A stretch of 64,000 bases of DNA, from positions 104,335 to 168,334 of the forward strand of contig DJOE01000009.1 in NCBI GenBank assembly GCA_002438405.1. Direction: 5' to 3'. Both the position numbers and the translations under genes were made by a program. Positions 33,338 through 41,646 of this stretch are shown here, in pieces. The DNA comes from Cyanobacteria bacterium UBA6446. GTDB taxonomy: Bacteria > Cyanobacteriota > Vampirovibrionia > Gastranaerophilales > Gastranaerophilaceae. Under the pieces are notes generated by a model that saw nothing but the letters and a program-made list of their open reading frames with translations, was not told the origin of the DNA and ran no database searches. The stretch's first letter is position 1, and every line of letters begins with the position of its first letter.

Positions 33338-34690
33338 CTAGTAATTTACATATACATTGCGAAGTATTTGTTCTTCAATATTCTTTTTGTCTGCAGGTGA
33401 TGTTTTTGCATCATTTATCATAATATCGAAAGTATAAGTTTTACCCTTTCTTGTTGTGATATATCCTGCAATTGCGCTTGTATCAGACAATGTTCCTGTT
33501 TTAGCTTTTAAATTGTCTTTAAAATATAGCATTCTGTTTTTCAAAGTGCCTTCTCCTGGAGATGGCATATAGGATTCAAAGAATTCAAAATTAGAATCTG
33601 AATAAATCTTCACAAGAAAAGAAGTCATAAAATCTGATGTCATTATATTGTTTTTTGAAACACCACTACCATCAACAATTCTGATATTCTCAGTGTCCAA
33701 TCCTAAATTCTTTAGGTAAGAATTTAACATATCCATTGAGTTATTGAGGTTTCCTTGTGATTTAGCCCAAACACTACCTGCGAGTTTGAATGTTGTTTCT
33801 GCAAACATATTATTGCTATTTTGTAAAATTTCTGATAGAGCATCTTTAATACTATGCGTAATTTCTGCAACCTTATAAACATTTTTTGCCGGTAAAGAAA
33901 CATTTGTAATCGGTTTGAAATAATCAAACTTTTTATCTCTTAAAATTTCTTCTGTTCTGAGGACAAAATATCTTCTAGTATTGTTTACCGGAACTTTTAG
34001 TATTTCGGTTTTTGAAACAACACCCTCAGCTGTTAAAATATTTGGAGCTAAATTTGCATTTCTTGATAATTTAACAGAATTTTTATCAGTCAAAGATGTA
34101 GTAACCAAATTCATAAATGTCAAAGGATAGAAAGGCTTTGTAACAATTGTTGCAGGTGTATTATTAATAGTTGGAGTAATTTCAACTTTCAACAAATTCC
34201 CGTCTAAATTGTAAGCACTAAATTTTGGCATTAATGGGTTCAAGTCATCGTCCCATTGCCAACCTTCGCCCCATTCAACACTGTCAAAAATTCGAGAATC
34301 AATATAAACATTCTTAGGTGCAATGATGTTTTTTTCTTTTGCAGTTTGGAATAATTTACTCAAATCAGATGATGATAAAAATGGATCTGCTCCAAGTTTT
34401 ATATATAGGTCGTTATTTGTACTTTTGTATAAGCTTGTTGAGTATTTATAATCTTTGCCCAACGTATTTAAAGAGGCATAAGTTGTTACAAGTTTCAGAG
34501 TTGAAGCAGGAAGCATTGGAGTATTTTTATTCATTTCAAATACTTCATTCCCTGTTTTAGCATCTTTTATAGAAACAGCTATTGCACTTTTATTTACTCC
34601 TAAAGATGAAATTGTTTTTGTAATGGTTTCGGCACTAACTGCAGAAACAGTTGCAAAAAAAGTTAATAACATTGCTATTATTTTTCGCAT
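33338..34690 (-). CDS. dacB: D-alanyl-D-alanine carboxypeptidase/endopeptidase (PBP4 type)
   Basis: Periplasmic peptidoglycan hydrolase. 450 residues with signal peptide (MRKIIAMLLTFFATVSAVSA, cut near 20). Peptidase S13 motifs: SxxK as ASTLKLVTTYA (~62), SxN as VDGSGVSKNN (~340) and KTG as LKAKTGTLSD (~394). The insertion domains between SxxK and SxN typical of PBP4 account for the length. It overlaps the upstream amidase gene by 13 bp. Confidence 0.92.
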   Translation of the reverse strand: MRKIIAMLLTFFATVSAVSAETITKTISSLGVNKSAIAVSIKDAKTGNEVFEMNKNTPMLPASTLKLVTTYASLNTLGKDYKYSTSLYKSTNNDLYIKLGADPFLSSSDLSKLFQTAKEKNIIAPKNVYIDSRIFDSVEWGEGWQWDDDLNPLMPKFSAYNLDGNLLKVEITPTINNTPATIVTKPFYPLTFMNLVTTSLTDKNSVKLSRNANLAPNILTAEGVVSKTEILKVPVNNTRRYFVLRTEEILRDKKFDYFKPITNVSLPAKNVYKVAEITHSIKDALSEILQNSNNMFAETTFKLAGSVWAKSQGNLNNSMDMLNSYLKNLGLDTENIRIVDGSGVSKNNIMTSDFMTSFLVKIYSDSNFEFFESYMPSPGEGTLKNRMLYFKDNLKAKTGTLSDTSAIAGYITTRKGKTYTFDIMINDAKTSPADKKNIEEQILRNVYVNY

Positions 34691-35508
34691 AATATCTTCA
34701 CCTCATATTTATCCCTAATATCATTTAATACTGTACATTTTTCTCTAAAATCATACATCTCATCAAGTTCAATGTCAGCTGATACAATGTTTTCTTCATC
34801 TCGATTTTTTATAGATGCAAGTTCTTCTCCTTTGTAATCAATAATTCGAGATTCGCCTAAATTATATTCGCCATTTTCAATATAACCGCTTTGAGTTAAA
34901 GCAATCATATAGCATTGGTTTTCAACAGCTCGAGATTTTGTCATAACTTCCCACGGAATAGGCTTTTTAGAACCCCAAGCAGCACAGTTTACCAAAATAT
35001 CAGCACCTGACTTTCTATATGCTCTATAAATTTCCGGAAATCTGATATCATAGCAAATTGTCAGCCCGAATTTAACTCCGTCAAGTTCTACCATAACTGG
35101 GAAATCCCCGACTGTTATATATTTGCCTTCATCACAACCATAATAAGAATATAAATGATTTTTTGAATACGTTGTCAATAATTTCCCGTTACGATTGATT
35201 ACCGGACAAGTATTGTAATATTTCCCGTCTTTAATCGTGATAAAACTCCCACCAATAATATTAATATTATATTCTTTAGAAATTGATGATAGAAATCTAA
35301 TCACACTGCTATCTTTCAAATCTTGCGCAGATTCTTTAAAATGCGGGCATGACCACCCAACAGTCCATACTTCAGGAAGAACTAAGACATCAGTATATTT
35401 ATCTAAATATTTTTCTATTAAACTTTTAACTTTTTGACAATTTGCTTCAACATCTCCAATAACAGATGACATTTGGAGCATTGAAACATTTATTTTTTTC
35501 TTTTCCAT
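34678..35508 (-). CDS. Nitrilase-superfamily carbon-nitrogen hydrolase
   Basis: 276 residues. The Glu-Lys-Cys triad is visible: VLPEVWTVGW (Glu ~45), YSKNHLYSYYG (Lys ~115) and LTICYDIRFPEIYR (Cys ~152). The order and the ending KSRAVENQCYMIA match the omega-amidase/Nit2 branch, which hydrolyses deaminated glutamine or glutathione. The placement between an acyltransferase and dacB suggests an envelope unit, but overlaps (19 bp and 13 bp) may only reflect compact packing. Confidence 0.87.
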   Translation of the reverse strand: MEKKKINVSMLQMSSVIGDVEANCQKVKSLIEKYLDKYTDVLVLPEVWTVGWSCPHFKESAQDLKDSSVIRFLSSISKEYNINIIGGSFITIKDGKYYNTCPVINRNGKLLTTYSKNHLYSYYGCDEGKYITVGDFPVMVELDGVKFGLTICYDIRFPEIYRAYRKSGADILVNCAAWGSKKPIPWEVMTKSRAVENQCYMIALTQSGYIENGEYNLGESRIIDYKGEELASIKNRDEENIVSADIELDEMYDFREKCTVLNDIRDKYEVKILCEK

Positions 35509-36158
35509 AATCCCTGACTTACTGCTTCATTAAATTTTTTAGTTTCATCTTTTGCTAAATCCAATAATGAGTTTTTAATTTCTTGAGCGACTTCTTTGTC
35601 ATCTCTATCTCCAACATAAATTGGTGAACCATAGACATTCAAAATTCGACATGGACCAACAGGACATGCCATTTTATCCCATGACGGAAGTCTTTTAAAT
35701 GTTTTATCGCTAGAAATCCAATGAACCGGTACAATTGGAACATTAGCTTCTCTCGCAAGAACAATTGTCCCAGGTTTAACTTCATGCAATGGACCTCTAG
35801 GTCCGTCAACCATAATTGCAACGCTTTCACCATTCTTTAATTTGGAAAGCATTTTTAATGTAGAAGATACAGAACCTTTTCGATTTGCAGAACCTCTGCA
35901 AACTTGGAAACCCCATTTTTCGCAAACTTGGGCAACAATTTCACCATCAAGAGAATTGCTAATCAAAATATTAACACTTCCTCTTTCCGGTAATCCATGC
36001 ACACAGAATTGATTTTCATGCCACATTACATAAATACAAGGTGAAACATTTGGGTTATTGAACTCTCTAATGTATGTCAATTTTTCTTGCATTTTTAATA
36101 TAGAGAATGCGACATTTGAAATCACACCCACATTGTTTTTATTTATTAGCCTAACCAT
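35490..36158 (-). CDS. DUF374-family lysophospholipid acyltransferase
   Basis: 222 residues. Family marks: YVMWHENQF (~43), ILISNSLDGEIVAQ (~64), GSANRKGSVSSTLKML (~88), MVDGPRGPLHEVKPG (~117) and VPIVPVHW (~140). DUF374 proteins are predicted to act in lipid A or phospholipid acylation, and the waaA gene here makes a lipid A role plausible. First gene of the four-gene operon. TACAAT lies nine bases before the ATG, so the leader is minimal. Confidence 0.83.
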   Translation of the reverse strand: MVRLINKNNVGVISNVAFSILKMQEKLTYIREFNNPNVSPCIYVMWHENQFCVHGLPERGSVNILISNSLDGEIVAQVCEKWGFQVCRGSANRKGSVSSTLKMLSKLKNGESVAIMVDGPRGPLHEVKPGTIVLAREANVPIVPVHWISSDKTFKRLPSWDKMACPVGPCRILNVYGSPIYVGDRDDKEVAQEIKNSLLDLAKDETKKFNEAVSQGLWKRKK

Positions 36159-36240
36159 AATATATCTATTGTAGCATACAAATAAACAAAAGCTAAAATT
36201 ATTAAAAATACGTAATCTAAAAATTAAAAAGAAAAAACAC

Positions 36241-36269
36241 TTGACGTGAGATTTTTTTTATTTTAGAAT
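36241..36269 (+). promoter_or_regulatory. tRNA-Pro promoter
   Basis: TTGACG (36241-36246), 17-bp spacer, TAGAAT (36264-36269). The same ACACTTGACGTG -35 context recurs in front of rpsE at 37717-37728. Confidence 0.75.
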
Positions 36270-36300
36270 TGAATTGTTCGCAAAAGGCGAATGACCCCGT

Positions 36301-36377
36301 CGGGATGTGGCGCAGCTTGGTAGCGCACCTCGCTTGGGACGAGGGGGTCGCACGTTCAAATCGTGTCATCCCGACCA
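36301..36377 (+). tRNA. tRNA-Pro (anticodon TGG)
   Basis: 77 nt including an encoded CCA. Acceptor CGGGATG pairs with CATCCCG; D-arm GCGC/GCGC; anticodon stem CCTCG/CGAGG with loop CTTGGGA; T-arm with GTTCAAATC. All stems close. Followed by its own terminator. Confidence 0.96.
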
Positions 36378-36385
36378 TTTAAATT

Positions 36386-36415
36386 AAAGGCTTTCAGAAA
36401 ATCTCTGAAAGCCTT
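36386..36415 (+). terminator. tRNA-Pro terminator
   Basis: AAAGGCTTTCAGA pairs with TCTGAAAGCCTTT, loop AAAT(C), followed by TTTT. Confidence 0.9.
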
Positions 36416-36502
36416 TTTTAATGCCATTATGTAATTCTCGAAACTGCGTTGAATTTACAGGTTTGAGTTCGCTCAACTCGACATCTTTTTATGTTTACCT
36501 AG

Positions 36503-36631
36503 TTAATCTTTTTTAAATAACATATAACCAGAATCCGTATAACTTACAGGTTTGACCTTTCCAATTTTTACCCAGTATCTAATAGTTGAAACAGGAACAT
36601 TTTTTAGTTTTGCTGGCTTTTTGCTTGTTAG
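36503..36631 (-). pseudogene. MerR/excisionase-like helix-turn-helix fragment, in frame after prepilin 2
   Basis: Directly after the prepilin 2 stop (36632-36634) the same frame stays open for 42 codons and reads KPAKLKNVPVSTIRYWVKIG then KVKPVSYTDSGYMLFKKD, which has the spacing of a MerR-type DNA-binding helix-turn-helix plus wing. It has no start codon or ribosome site of its own. It may be the remnant of a regulator truncated by the prepilin gene, or a readthrough extension. Confidence 0.4.
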
Positions 36632-37381
36632 TTACTTTAACTTAACAGCTTTTTTAAAGTATTCTGTATCAGATTTTGCTAAATGTGCACATGCTATTCC
36701 GTTTAAATCATTAGTAGTTGTTTTGGAGTTACAATAAATATCCATGTCTGTAAAGGCGGAGCCATTATCTCCAATAGCCAGTATCTTTCCATCAAGTATT
36801 TGAAAAGTAAATAAATCTACTCCCCATCTATTTGGACCATTATTGTAACCATTTATATCCACAGAAATCCAATGATGGCTTCCGTCTGGATAGTGAATAT
36901 CGTCCCATTCCAATAACAATAGCATACCATCTGGCAATGCGTATTGAGTATCATCAAACATTGTTTGCCTTGCATCTGCTTTACCATCATAAGTTTTATA
37001 TTTTTTACTATTAAAATAATAAAAAGGATCATTACTTAATGTATCTCTATTTTGCAGTTCACCCCCATCTCTCTTTGTTGCCCCTGAAAGATACTTTGTT
37101 AAATTTTGACGAGTTGTATTATCCATTTCAATATCATCTGCTTCTATCAATTTCATCATTTGAGAAATTACAGAATAAGCTTTTAAATATTTTGAGCGAA
37201 AAACTTTTGCCCTATTGTTCGCAATCAAATTTGGTATAGTCATGGCTGCCACAGCTCCAATAATGCCTAATGTTATCAATACTTCTGCTAATGTAAATGC
37301 AAAATTTTTTTTAGGTATTAAAGTCCAAAGGCAATAAGATACTAAATTCTTTTCAGTTTCATTATTTAAATTTTGGTTCAT
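36632..37381 (-). CDS. Prepilin-like protein, copy 2 of 4
   Basis: 249 residues. The leader is unusually long (about 29 residues, with a hydrophobic YCLWTLI) before KKNFA and the FTLAEVLITLGIIGAVAAMT helix. The residue before the predicted cut is Ala, not the usual Gly. The globular part differs from the other copies and lacks the closing WKIP motif, although a Cys occupies the same place (GIACAHLAKSD). It contains PDGMLLLLEWDD and ends in a basic tail. AAAGGAG precedes the ATG. Promoter TTGACT-17-TACAAT (37453 to 37425), divergent from an XRE gene. Confidence 0.83.
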   Translation of the reverse strand: MNQNLNNETEKNLVSYCLWTLIPKKNFAFTLAEVLITLGIIGAVAAMTIPNLIANNRAKVFRSKYLKAYSVISQMMKLIEADDIEMDNTTRQNLTKYLSGATKRDGGELQNRDTLSNDPFYYFNSKKYKTYDGKADARQTMFDDTQYALPDGMLLLLEWDDIHYPDGSHHWISVDINGYNNGPNRWGVDLFTFQILDGKILAIGDNGSAFTDMDIYCNSKTTTNDLNGIACAHLAKSDTEYFKKAVKLK

Positions 37382-37424
37382 TAACTCTCCTTTAATAATT
37401 TAATCTTTGGTTTATTTTATTTAA

Positions 37425-37470
37425 ATTGTAGATGATTGGATATTTAAAGTCAAGATTATAAAATTAAACT
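37425..37470. promoter_or_regulatory. Back-to-back promoters of prepilin 2 and its XRE gene
   Basis: Minus: TTGACT (37453 to 37448), 17 bp, TACAAT (37430 to 37425). Plus: TAAAAT (37459-37464), six bases before the XRE ATG. The gap between the boxes is 5 bp (37454-37458). Confidence 0.7.
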
Positions 37471-37692
37471 ATGGATAATGAAAGTTTATTGAAAGTCTTT
37501 GGCTTAAATATAAAATTAGAAAGAATTAAACTTGGTTTAACTCAAGAAGAAGTTGCTGAAAACCTTGATTTTAGTTCTGTTTACATTTCTAACGTGGAAA
37601 GTGGAAAACACAAAGTTTCATTAATTAACGCATATAAATTTGCAAAGTTTTACAAAAAATCTCTGGATTATTTATTAACTGAAAAAAGTTAA
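37471..37692 (+). CDS. Small XRE-family DNA-binding protein, paired with prepilin 2
   Basis: 73 residues: FGLNIKLERIKLGLTQEEVA, then SSVYISNVESGKHKVS as the recognition region, then a helical end (FAKFYKKSLDYLL). Cro/C1-type fold, no other domain. No ribosome site; leaderless by position of the -10 box. Relation to the XRE proteins at 41425 and 57660 is seen in the shared MD[NK] start and helix spacing, but recognition helices differ, so each may bind its own operator. Confidence 0.87.
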   Translation: MDNESLLKVFGLNIKLERIKLGLTQEEVAENLDFSSVYISNVESGKHKVSLINAYKFAKFYKKSLDYLLTEKS

Positions 37693-37720
37693 ATTTCTTT
37701 AATATCTCTTAGTATCACAC

Positions 37721-37749
37721 TTGACGTGGTACATTGTTTATTATATATT
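37721..37749 (+). promoter_or_regulatory. rpsE promoter
   Basis: TTGACG (37721-37726), 17-bp spacer, TATATT (37744-37749). It gives a leader of about 130 nt before rpsE and shows that this ribosomal block is transcribed from its own promoter. Confidence 0.65.
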
Positions 37750-37888
37750 TTCTTTGTCAGAAGTTAAAAGTTCGAATACGATTTCAAAATAGCTTTGAAT
37801 AAGCTTGTTTTTTGGCGTATTCAAAAATATAAAAGGTTTATTCAATCTTTAAAATGTTTAAAACTAATTACAAGAAAGGTTAAAATCA

Positions 37889-38521
37889 ATGGAAAACAAA
37901 GAAGAATTAAATGTTACTGAAGCTGCAACAGAAGAAGTTAAAGCTGAAGAAACTAAAGAAGCTGTTGCTTCTGAAGAAAAACCTGCTAGAAGAAGAGGCC
38001 GTGGCAGAAAACAAAAAATCGAAACTACTGAAGAAAAACCTCAATCAGAATGGACTGAAAGAGTTGTTCAAATCAGCCGTGTAACTAAGGTTGTTAAAGG
38101 TGGTAAAAAATTAAGCTTCCGTGCAATCGTTATCGTTGGTAACCAAAAAGGACAAGTTGGTGTTGGTTGTGCTAAAGCTTCAGAAGTTATTATCGCTATC
38201 CAAAAAGCTATCGCTGATGGTAGAAAAAATCTTGTTACAGTTCCTATTTTCAAAACAACTATTCCTCACCCAATCACAGGAAGATCTGGTGCTGGTGAAG
38301 TTATGTTAAGACCTGCTTCAGAAGGTACAGGAATTATTGCCGGTGGTGCTGTTCGTTCAGTATTGGAACTTGCTGGTATTGAAAACATTCTTTCAAAATC
38401 TTTAGGTTCTAAATCACCTCTTAATGCGGCTAATGCTACAATCGCTGCTTTGAGAGCTTTAACTCCATTCAGTGATGTTGCTAAAAAACGTGGCTTATCA
38501 ATGGCTGAATTTTTAAACTAG
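37889..38521 (+). CDS. rpsE: 30S ribosomal protein S5
   Basis: 210 residues, about 40 longer than E. coli S5 because of a charged N-terminal extension (Glu/Ala-rich then ARRRGRGRK). The S5 body has WTERVVQISRVTKVVKGGKK (~52-71), VGVGCAKASEV (~92), IPHPITGRSGAGEVMLRPA (~123) and GTGIIAGGAVRSVLELAGI (~146). AAAGG before ATG. Starts the partial spc operon rpsE-rpmD-rplO-secY. Confidence 0.96.
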   Translation: MENKEELNVTEAATEEVKAEETKEAVASEEKPARRRGRGRKQKIETTEEKPQSEWTERVVQISRVTKVVKGGKKLSFRAIVIVGNQKGQVGVGCAKASEVIIAIQKAIADGRKNLVTVPIFKTTIPHPITGRSGAGEVMLRPASEGTGIIAGGAVRSVLELAGIENILSKSLGSKSPLNAANATIAALRALTPFSDVAKKRGLSMAEFLN

Positions 38522-38559
38522 TTTGACGTAAAAACATTTAATTATAAGGAAATAAAATT

Positions 38560-38751
38560 ATGACAGATAAGAAAGCAAATTCAATAAAAATTAAACTTGT
38601 TAGAAGTTTAATCGGAACTCCTGAAGCTCAACGCAAAGTTGTTAGAGGTTTAGGCTTAACTAAAAAAGATCAAGTTGTTGAACACTTTGAATCAGCAACA
38701 ATCATGGGTATGGTTAACAAAGTATCTCACCTAGTGGAGATTGTTAAGTAG
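38560..38751 (+). CDS. rpmD: 50S ribosomal protein L30
   Basis: 63 residues, full length. IKIKLVRSLIGTPEAQRKVV and RGLGLTKKDQVVE are typical, with MVNKVSHLVEIVK at the end. AAGGAA before ATG. Between rpsE and rplO, its canonical place. Confidence 0.94.
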   Translation: MTDKKANSIKIKLVRSLIGTPEAQRKVVRGLGLTKKDQVVEHFESATIMGMVNKVSHLVEIVK

Positions 38752-38800
38752 TTGCCATTAATAATATAATATTATACAGTACAAAGAAAGAGGAAATAAA

Positions 38801-39250
38801 ATGTCAAATATAACATTAGAAGATTTAAGACCTGCAGAAGGTTCTACATCTAAATCTAAAAGAGTAGGTAGAGGTCGTTCATCTGGCCATGGTAAAACAT
38901 CTTGCCGCGGTCATAACGGTGAAGGTCAAAGATCAGGTAACTCTGCTAAAAGAGGTTTTGAAGGTGGTCAAATGCCAGCTTACAGAAGATTGCCAAAATT
39001 GAAAGGTTTCCAAGTTTATTCTAAACTTAACTATGCTCAAATCAATGTTGGCAGACTTGATGATTTGGGTCTAAAAGAAGTTTCTTTAGATTCATTGAAA
39101 GAAGTATTAACAATCCACCCATCTTGCGTTGGTTTAAGAGTTTTGGGTAACGGTGAAATCAAATCAGCTGTTACAGTTAAAGCTTCTTATGTTACTCCAT
39201 CTGCAAAAGAAAAAATTGAAGCTGCTGGCGGAAAGGTTGAGTTAGTATAA
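38801..39250 (+). CDS. rplO: 50S ribosomal protein L15
   Basis: 149 residues. LRPAEGSTSKSKRVGRGRSS, KRGFEGGQMPAYRRLPKLKG and VTVKASYVTPSAKEKIEAAG are the L15 landmarks. AGAGGAA before ATG. The stop overlaps the secY start. Confidence 0.96.
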   Translation: MSNITLEDLRPAEGSTSKSKRVGRGRSSGHGKTSCRGHNGEGQRSGNSAKRGFEGGQMPAYRRLPKLKGFQVYSKLNYAQINVGRLDDLGLKEVSLDSLKEVLTIHPSCVGLRVLGNGEIKSAVTVKASYVTPSAKEKIEAAGGKVELV

Positions 39251-40587
39251 TGGCACAAGGTGTTAAAATGCCAACAACTGATGATTTGATGTCAATGTGG
39301 AATGCATCAGGTTTGAAACAAAAGATTTTGTTCACATTCTTGATGATTGCCGTTTGGAGATTCGGGGTTCAAATGCCTTTGTATGGTATCAATAACCAAG
39401 TTTTCTCTAACATTGCTCAGGGGAACAACATCATAGGTTTCTTGGATTTGTTCTCAGGTGGTGCGTTAGGTAAAGTTTCTATTTTGGCTTTAGGTATTGG
39501 ACCATTCATCACATCATCAATCATTGTTCAACTTGTTTCTGTTGTTATTCCATCATTGGAAAAACTCCAAAAGGAAGAAGGCGAAGCAGGTAGAAGAAAA
39601 TTATCACAGTACACAAGATTATTCACTGTTGTACTTGGTATTTTCCAATCATTTATTTTCATGTTGTACTTGCACCACTTACCAGGGGCTATAATGTCAA
39701 CAGTTAATCCTGTGGCATTTTACGCAAGTTCAGTATGTGTATTGACAGCAGGCGCTGTTCTTGTAATGTGGATTTCTGAATTGATTACCGAAAACGGAAT
39801 TGGTAATGGTGGTTCACTAATTATCTTCTGTGGTATATTATCAGGTATTCCGATTTATGCTTCAAGAACAATGCAGCTTGTAAAATCAAGCTCTCAAATG
39901 CAAATCGGGCTTATGGTTTTACTTGCTATCTTTTTCCTTGCAATGATTTTGATTGTAATTATGCAAGAAGCTGTTAGAAAAGTTATTATCGTAAATCCAA
40001 AAAGACAAATTGGTAATAAAGTTTACGGCGGAATGAATTCATTTATTCCATTCAAACTTAACCCTGGTGGTGTAATGCCGATTATCTTTGCTATTGCAAT
40101 TTTGTTGTTCCCATCAACAATTTTAGCTTTAGTTGGACAAGCAAACTTCAAATCTATGGCGGTTAAAAACTTTGTTATGACTTTGAATCAATATTTAAGT
40201 CCAAACGGAATTACATATTATCTTTTATATGTGGCATTGATTATTGCGTTGACATTCTTCTATGCATCAATTATGCCAAATATGCAGCCAAAAGATATTG
40301 CTGACAATTTAAAGAAATATGGTTCATCAATTCCTGGTATCAAACCTGGAAGACCGACAGCTGAAGCTTTGGATAAGATTTTATCTAAAACAACATTTAT
40401 CGGTGCATTGGGATTGGGTATCATTGCACTTGTTCCTTCATTTGCAAGTTACGCAACTCACATTGAAACACTTCAAGGTATCGGTGCGACATCTTTAATC
40501 ATCATGGTTGGTGTTGCATTAGATTTGATTAACCAAGTAAGAACACACTTGCTTGCAAGAAATTATGAATCATTCTTGAAAGAGTAA
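39250..40587 (+). CDS. secY: Preprotein translocase subunit SecY
   Basis: Channel of the Sec translocon. 445 residues, ten membrane segments. GGALGKVSILALGIGPFITS (~72) is the plug/TM2 region, EEGEAGRRKLSQYTR (~110) a cytoplasmic loop, GIGNGGSLIIFCGI (~187), and GGMNSFIPFKLNPGGVMPII (~260). Start ATG at 39250 overlaps the rplO stop by 1 base, so the genes are coupled. adk and infA, frequent followers, are absent; a strong terminator ends the operon. Confidence 0.96.
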   Translation: MAQGVKMPTTDDLMSMWNASGLKQKILFTFLMIAVWRFGVQMPLYGINNQVFSNIAQGNNIIGFLDLFSGGALGKVSILALGIGPFITSSIIVQLVSVVIPSLEKLQKEEGEAGRRKLSQYTRLFTVVLGIFQSFIFMLYLHHLPGAIMSTVNPVAFYASSVCVLTAGAVLVMWISELITENGIGNGGSLIIFCGILSGIPIYASRTMQLVKSSSQMQIGLMVLLAIFFLAMILIVIMQEAVRKVIIVNPKRQIGNKVYGGMNSFIPFKLNPGGVMPIIFAIAILLFPSTILALVGQANFKSMAVKNFVMTLNQYLSPNGITYYLLYVALIIALTFFYASIMPNMQPKDIADNLKKYGSSIPGIKPGRPTAEALDKILSKTTFIGALGLGIIALVPSFASYATHIETLQGIGATSLIIMVGVALDLINQVRTHLLARNYESFLKE

Positions 40588-40596
40588 TATATTAAG

Positions 40597-40629
40597 AAGA
40601 AGCGGACATCTGAAAGATGTCCGCTTCTT
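40597..40629. terminator. secY terminator, probably bidirectional
   Basis: Perfect 15-bp inverted repeat (40597-40611 with 40615-40629), loop GAA, followed by TTTTTTT. The convergent prepilin 3 stop is 10 bp away. Confidence 0.93.
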
Positions 40630-40638
40630 TTTTTATAA

Positions 40639-41328
40639 TTATTTAATCTTCGGAATTTTCCAACCATTATTTTTAACTAGACTCAAGCACCATAATCCAT
40701 TATCACTTTTTGTACAATTTTTCTCTATTGCTGTTTTGGTTTTAGAGTTTCCTGCCGGAACAAGCTTACCAATATTGGGATCATATCCGAGAACAAAAAT
40801 ATCTTTTCCTAATGTGTTTGGTTTCTTTTGTCCATTTACATCTACATATAAAATTATTGAATTTTCGTTATTGGCATCTATTCCATAAATTGGAAGCATA
40901 CTGACTTTATAGTCGTCAAGGCAGACTGTACTTGCATTAGGTAAAACAAATGATATAGCGAAACCTCCACAGCTTCCACCACTTTGAAAAACACTATTAT
41001 TCAGATAGTAAACTTTTTCATTCCAACAACCTTCTTTATCATAACAAATATTTTCTGTTTTAATATATGGCAAGAAGAATGTGTTGAACCATTTTTTCAT
41101 TTCATTCATATCATTTAATGTAGTTATATTACTTATTGCACCGTCCTCATTTGCGGATATCATCATTTGTTGAAGTATTGAATAATCTTCTTTTAAAATT
41201 GCTTCCGTATGCCTGTTTTGCATGTTTGTAATTAGATTGGGTATTGTCATAGCTGCAGCTACACCTACTATCCCCAATGTAATTAGTACTTCAGCTAGTG
41301 TAAAAGCTTTTATTTTCTTCCTTTTCAT
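40639..41328 (-). CDS. Prepilin-like protein, copy 3 of 4
   Basis: 229 residues from the ATG at 41328 (MKRKKIKAFTLAEV), chosen because AGAGGGA lies 6-8 bases upstream; a further ATG eight codons earlier has no such site. The leader is basic and ends in Ala. The helix FTLAEVLITLGIVGVAAAMT is standard. Several Cys (NICYDKEGCW, GGSCGG, VCLDD, NCTKSDNGLWC) suggest disulfides. It ends C-x2-LVKNNGWKIPKIK. Promoter TTGACC-17-TATTAT (41407 to 41379), divergent from XRE. Confidence 0.85.
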   Translation of the reverse strand: MKRKKIKAFTLAEVLITLGIVGVAAAMTIPNLITNMQNRHTEAILKEDYSILQQMMISANEDGAISNITTLNDMNEMKKWFNTFFLPYIKTENICYDKEGCWNEKVYYLNNSVFQSGGSCGGFAISFVLPNASTVCLDDYKVSMLPIYGIDANNENSIILYVDVNGQKKPNTLGKDIFVLGYDPNIGKLVPAGNSKTKTAIEKNCTKSDNGLWCLSLVKNNGWKIPKIK

Positions 41329-41378
41329 AAATATCCCTCTTTTGATAAACAAATAACTATTATAATAAATATATAGCT

Positions 41379-41424
41379 ATAATAATATATAGATAGAAAA
41401 AGGTCAATATACTATGATTAAACA
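41379..41424. promoter_or_regulatory. Back-to-back promoters of prepilin 3 and its XRE gene
   Basis: Minus: TTGACC (41407 to 41402), 17 bp, TATTAT (41384 to 41379). Plus: TATGAT (41413-41418), six bases before the XRE ATG. Again 5 bp between boxes (41408-41412). Confidence 0.68.
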
Positions 41425-41646
41425 ATGGATAAAGATAAATTTAAAAAAGAACTTGGTTTTAAAATTAAAGTTGAAAGAATGAGGCAAAAATTATCGCAAG
41501 AAAAACTTGCTGAAATGGTGGATTGTAGCCTTTCTTACATTGGTTTTGTAGAACGAGGGGAAATGTCTTTATCTTTGTTCAATTTTTTGAAGATTGCTTC
41601 GGCTTTAAATCTTGATATAAATGAATTTGTGAAAGAATTTGTTTAA
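41425..41646 (+). CDS. Small XRE-family DNA-binding protein, paired with prepilin 3
   Basis: 73 residues: LGFKIKVERMRQKLSQEKLA, then SLSYIGFVERGEMSLS as recognition region and IASALNLDINEFVKEF to close the bundle. Most similar in tone to the XRE at 7179 (SQEKLAE shared). No ribosome site; leaderless by -10 position. Its last four bases overlap the convergent mtaB stop. Confidence 0.87.
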   Translation: MDKDKFKKELGFKIKVERMRQKLSQEKLAEMVDCSLSYIGFVERGEMSLSLFNFLKIASALNLDINEFVKEFV

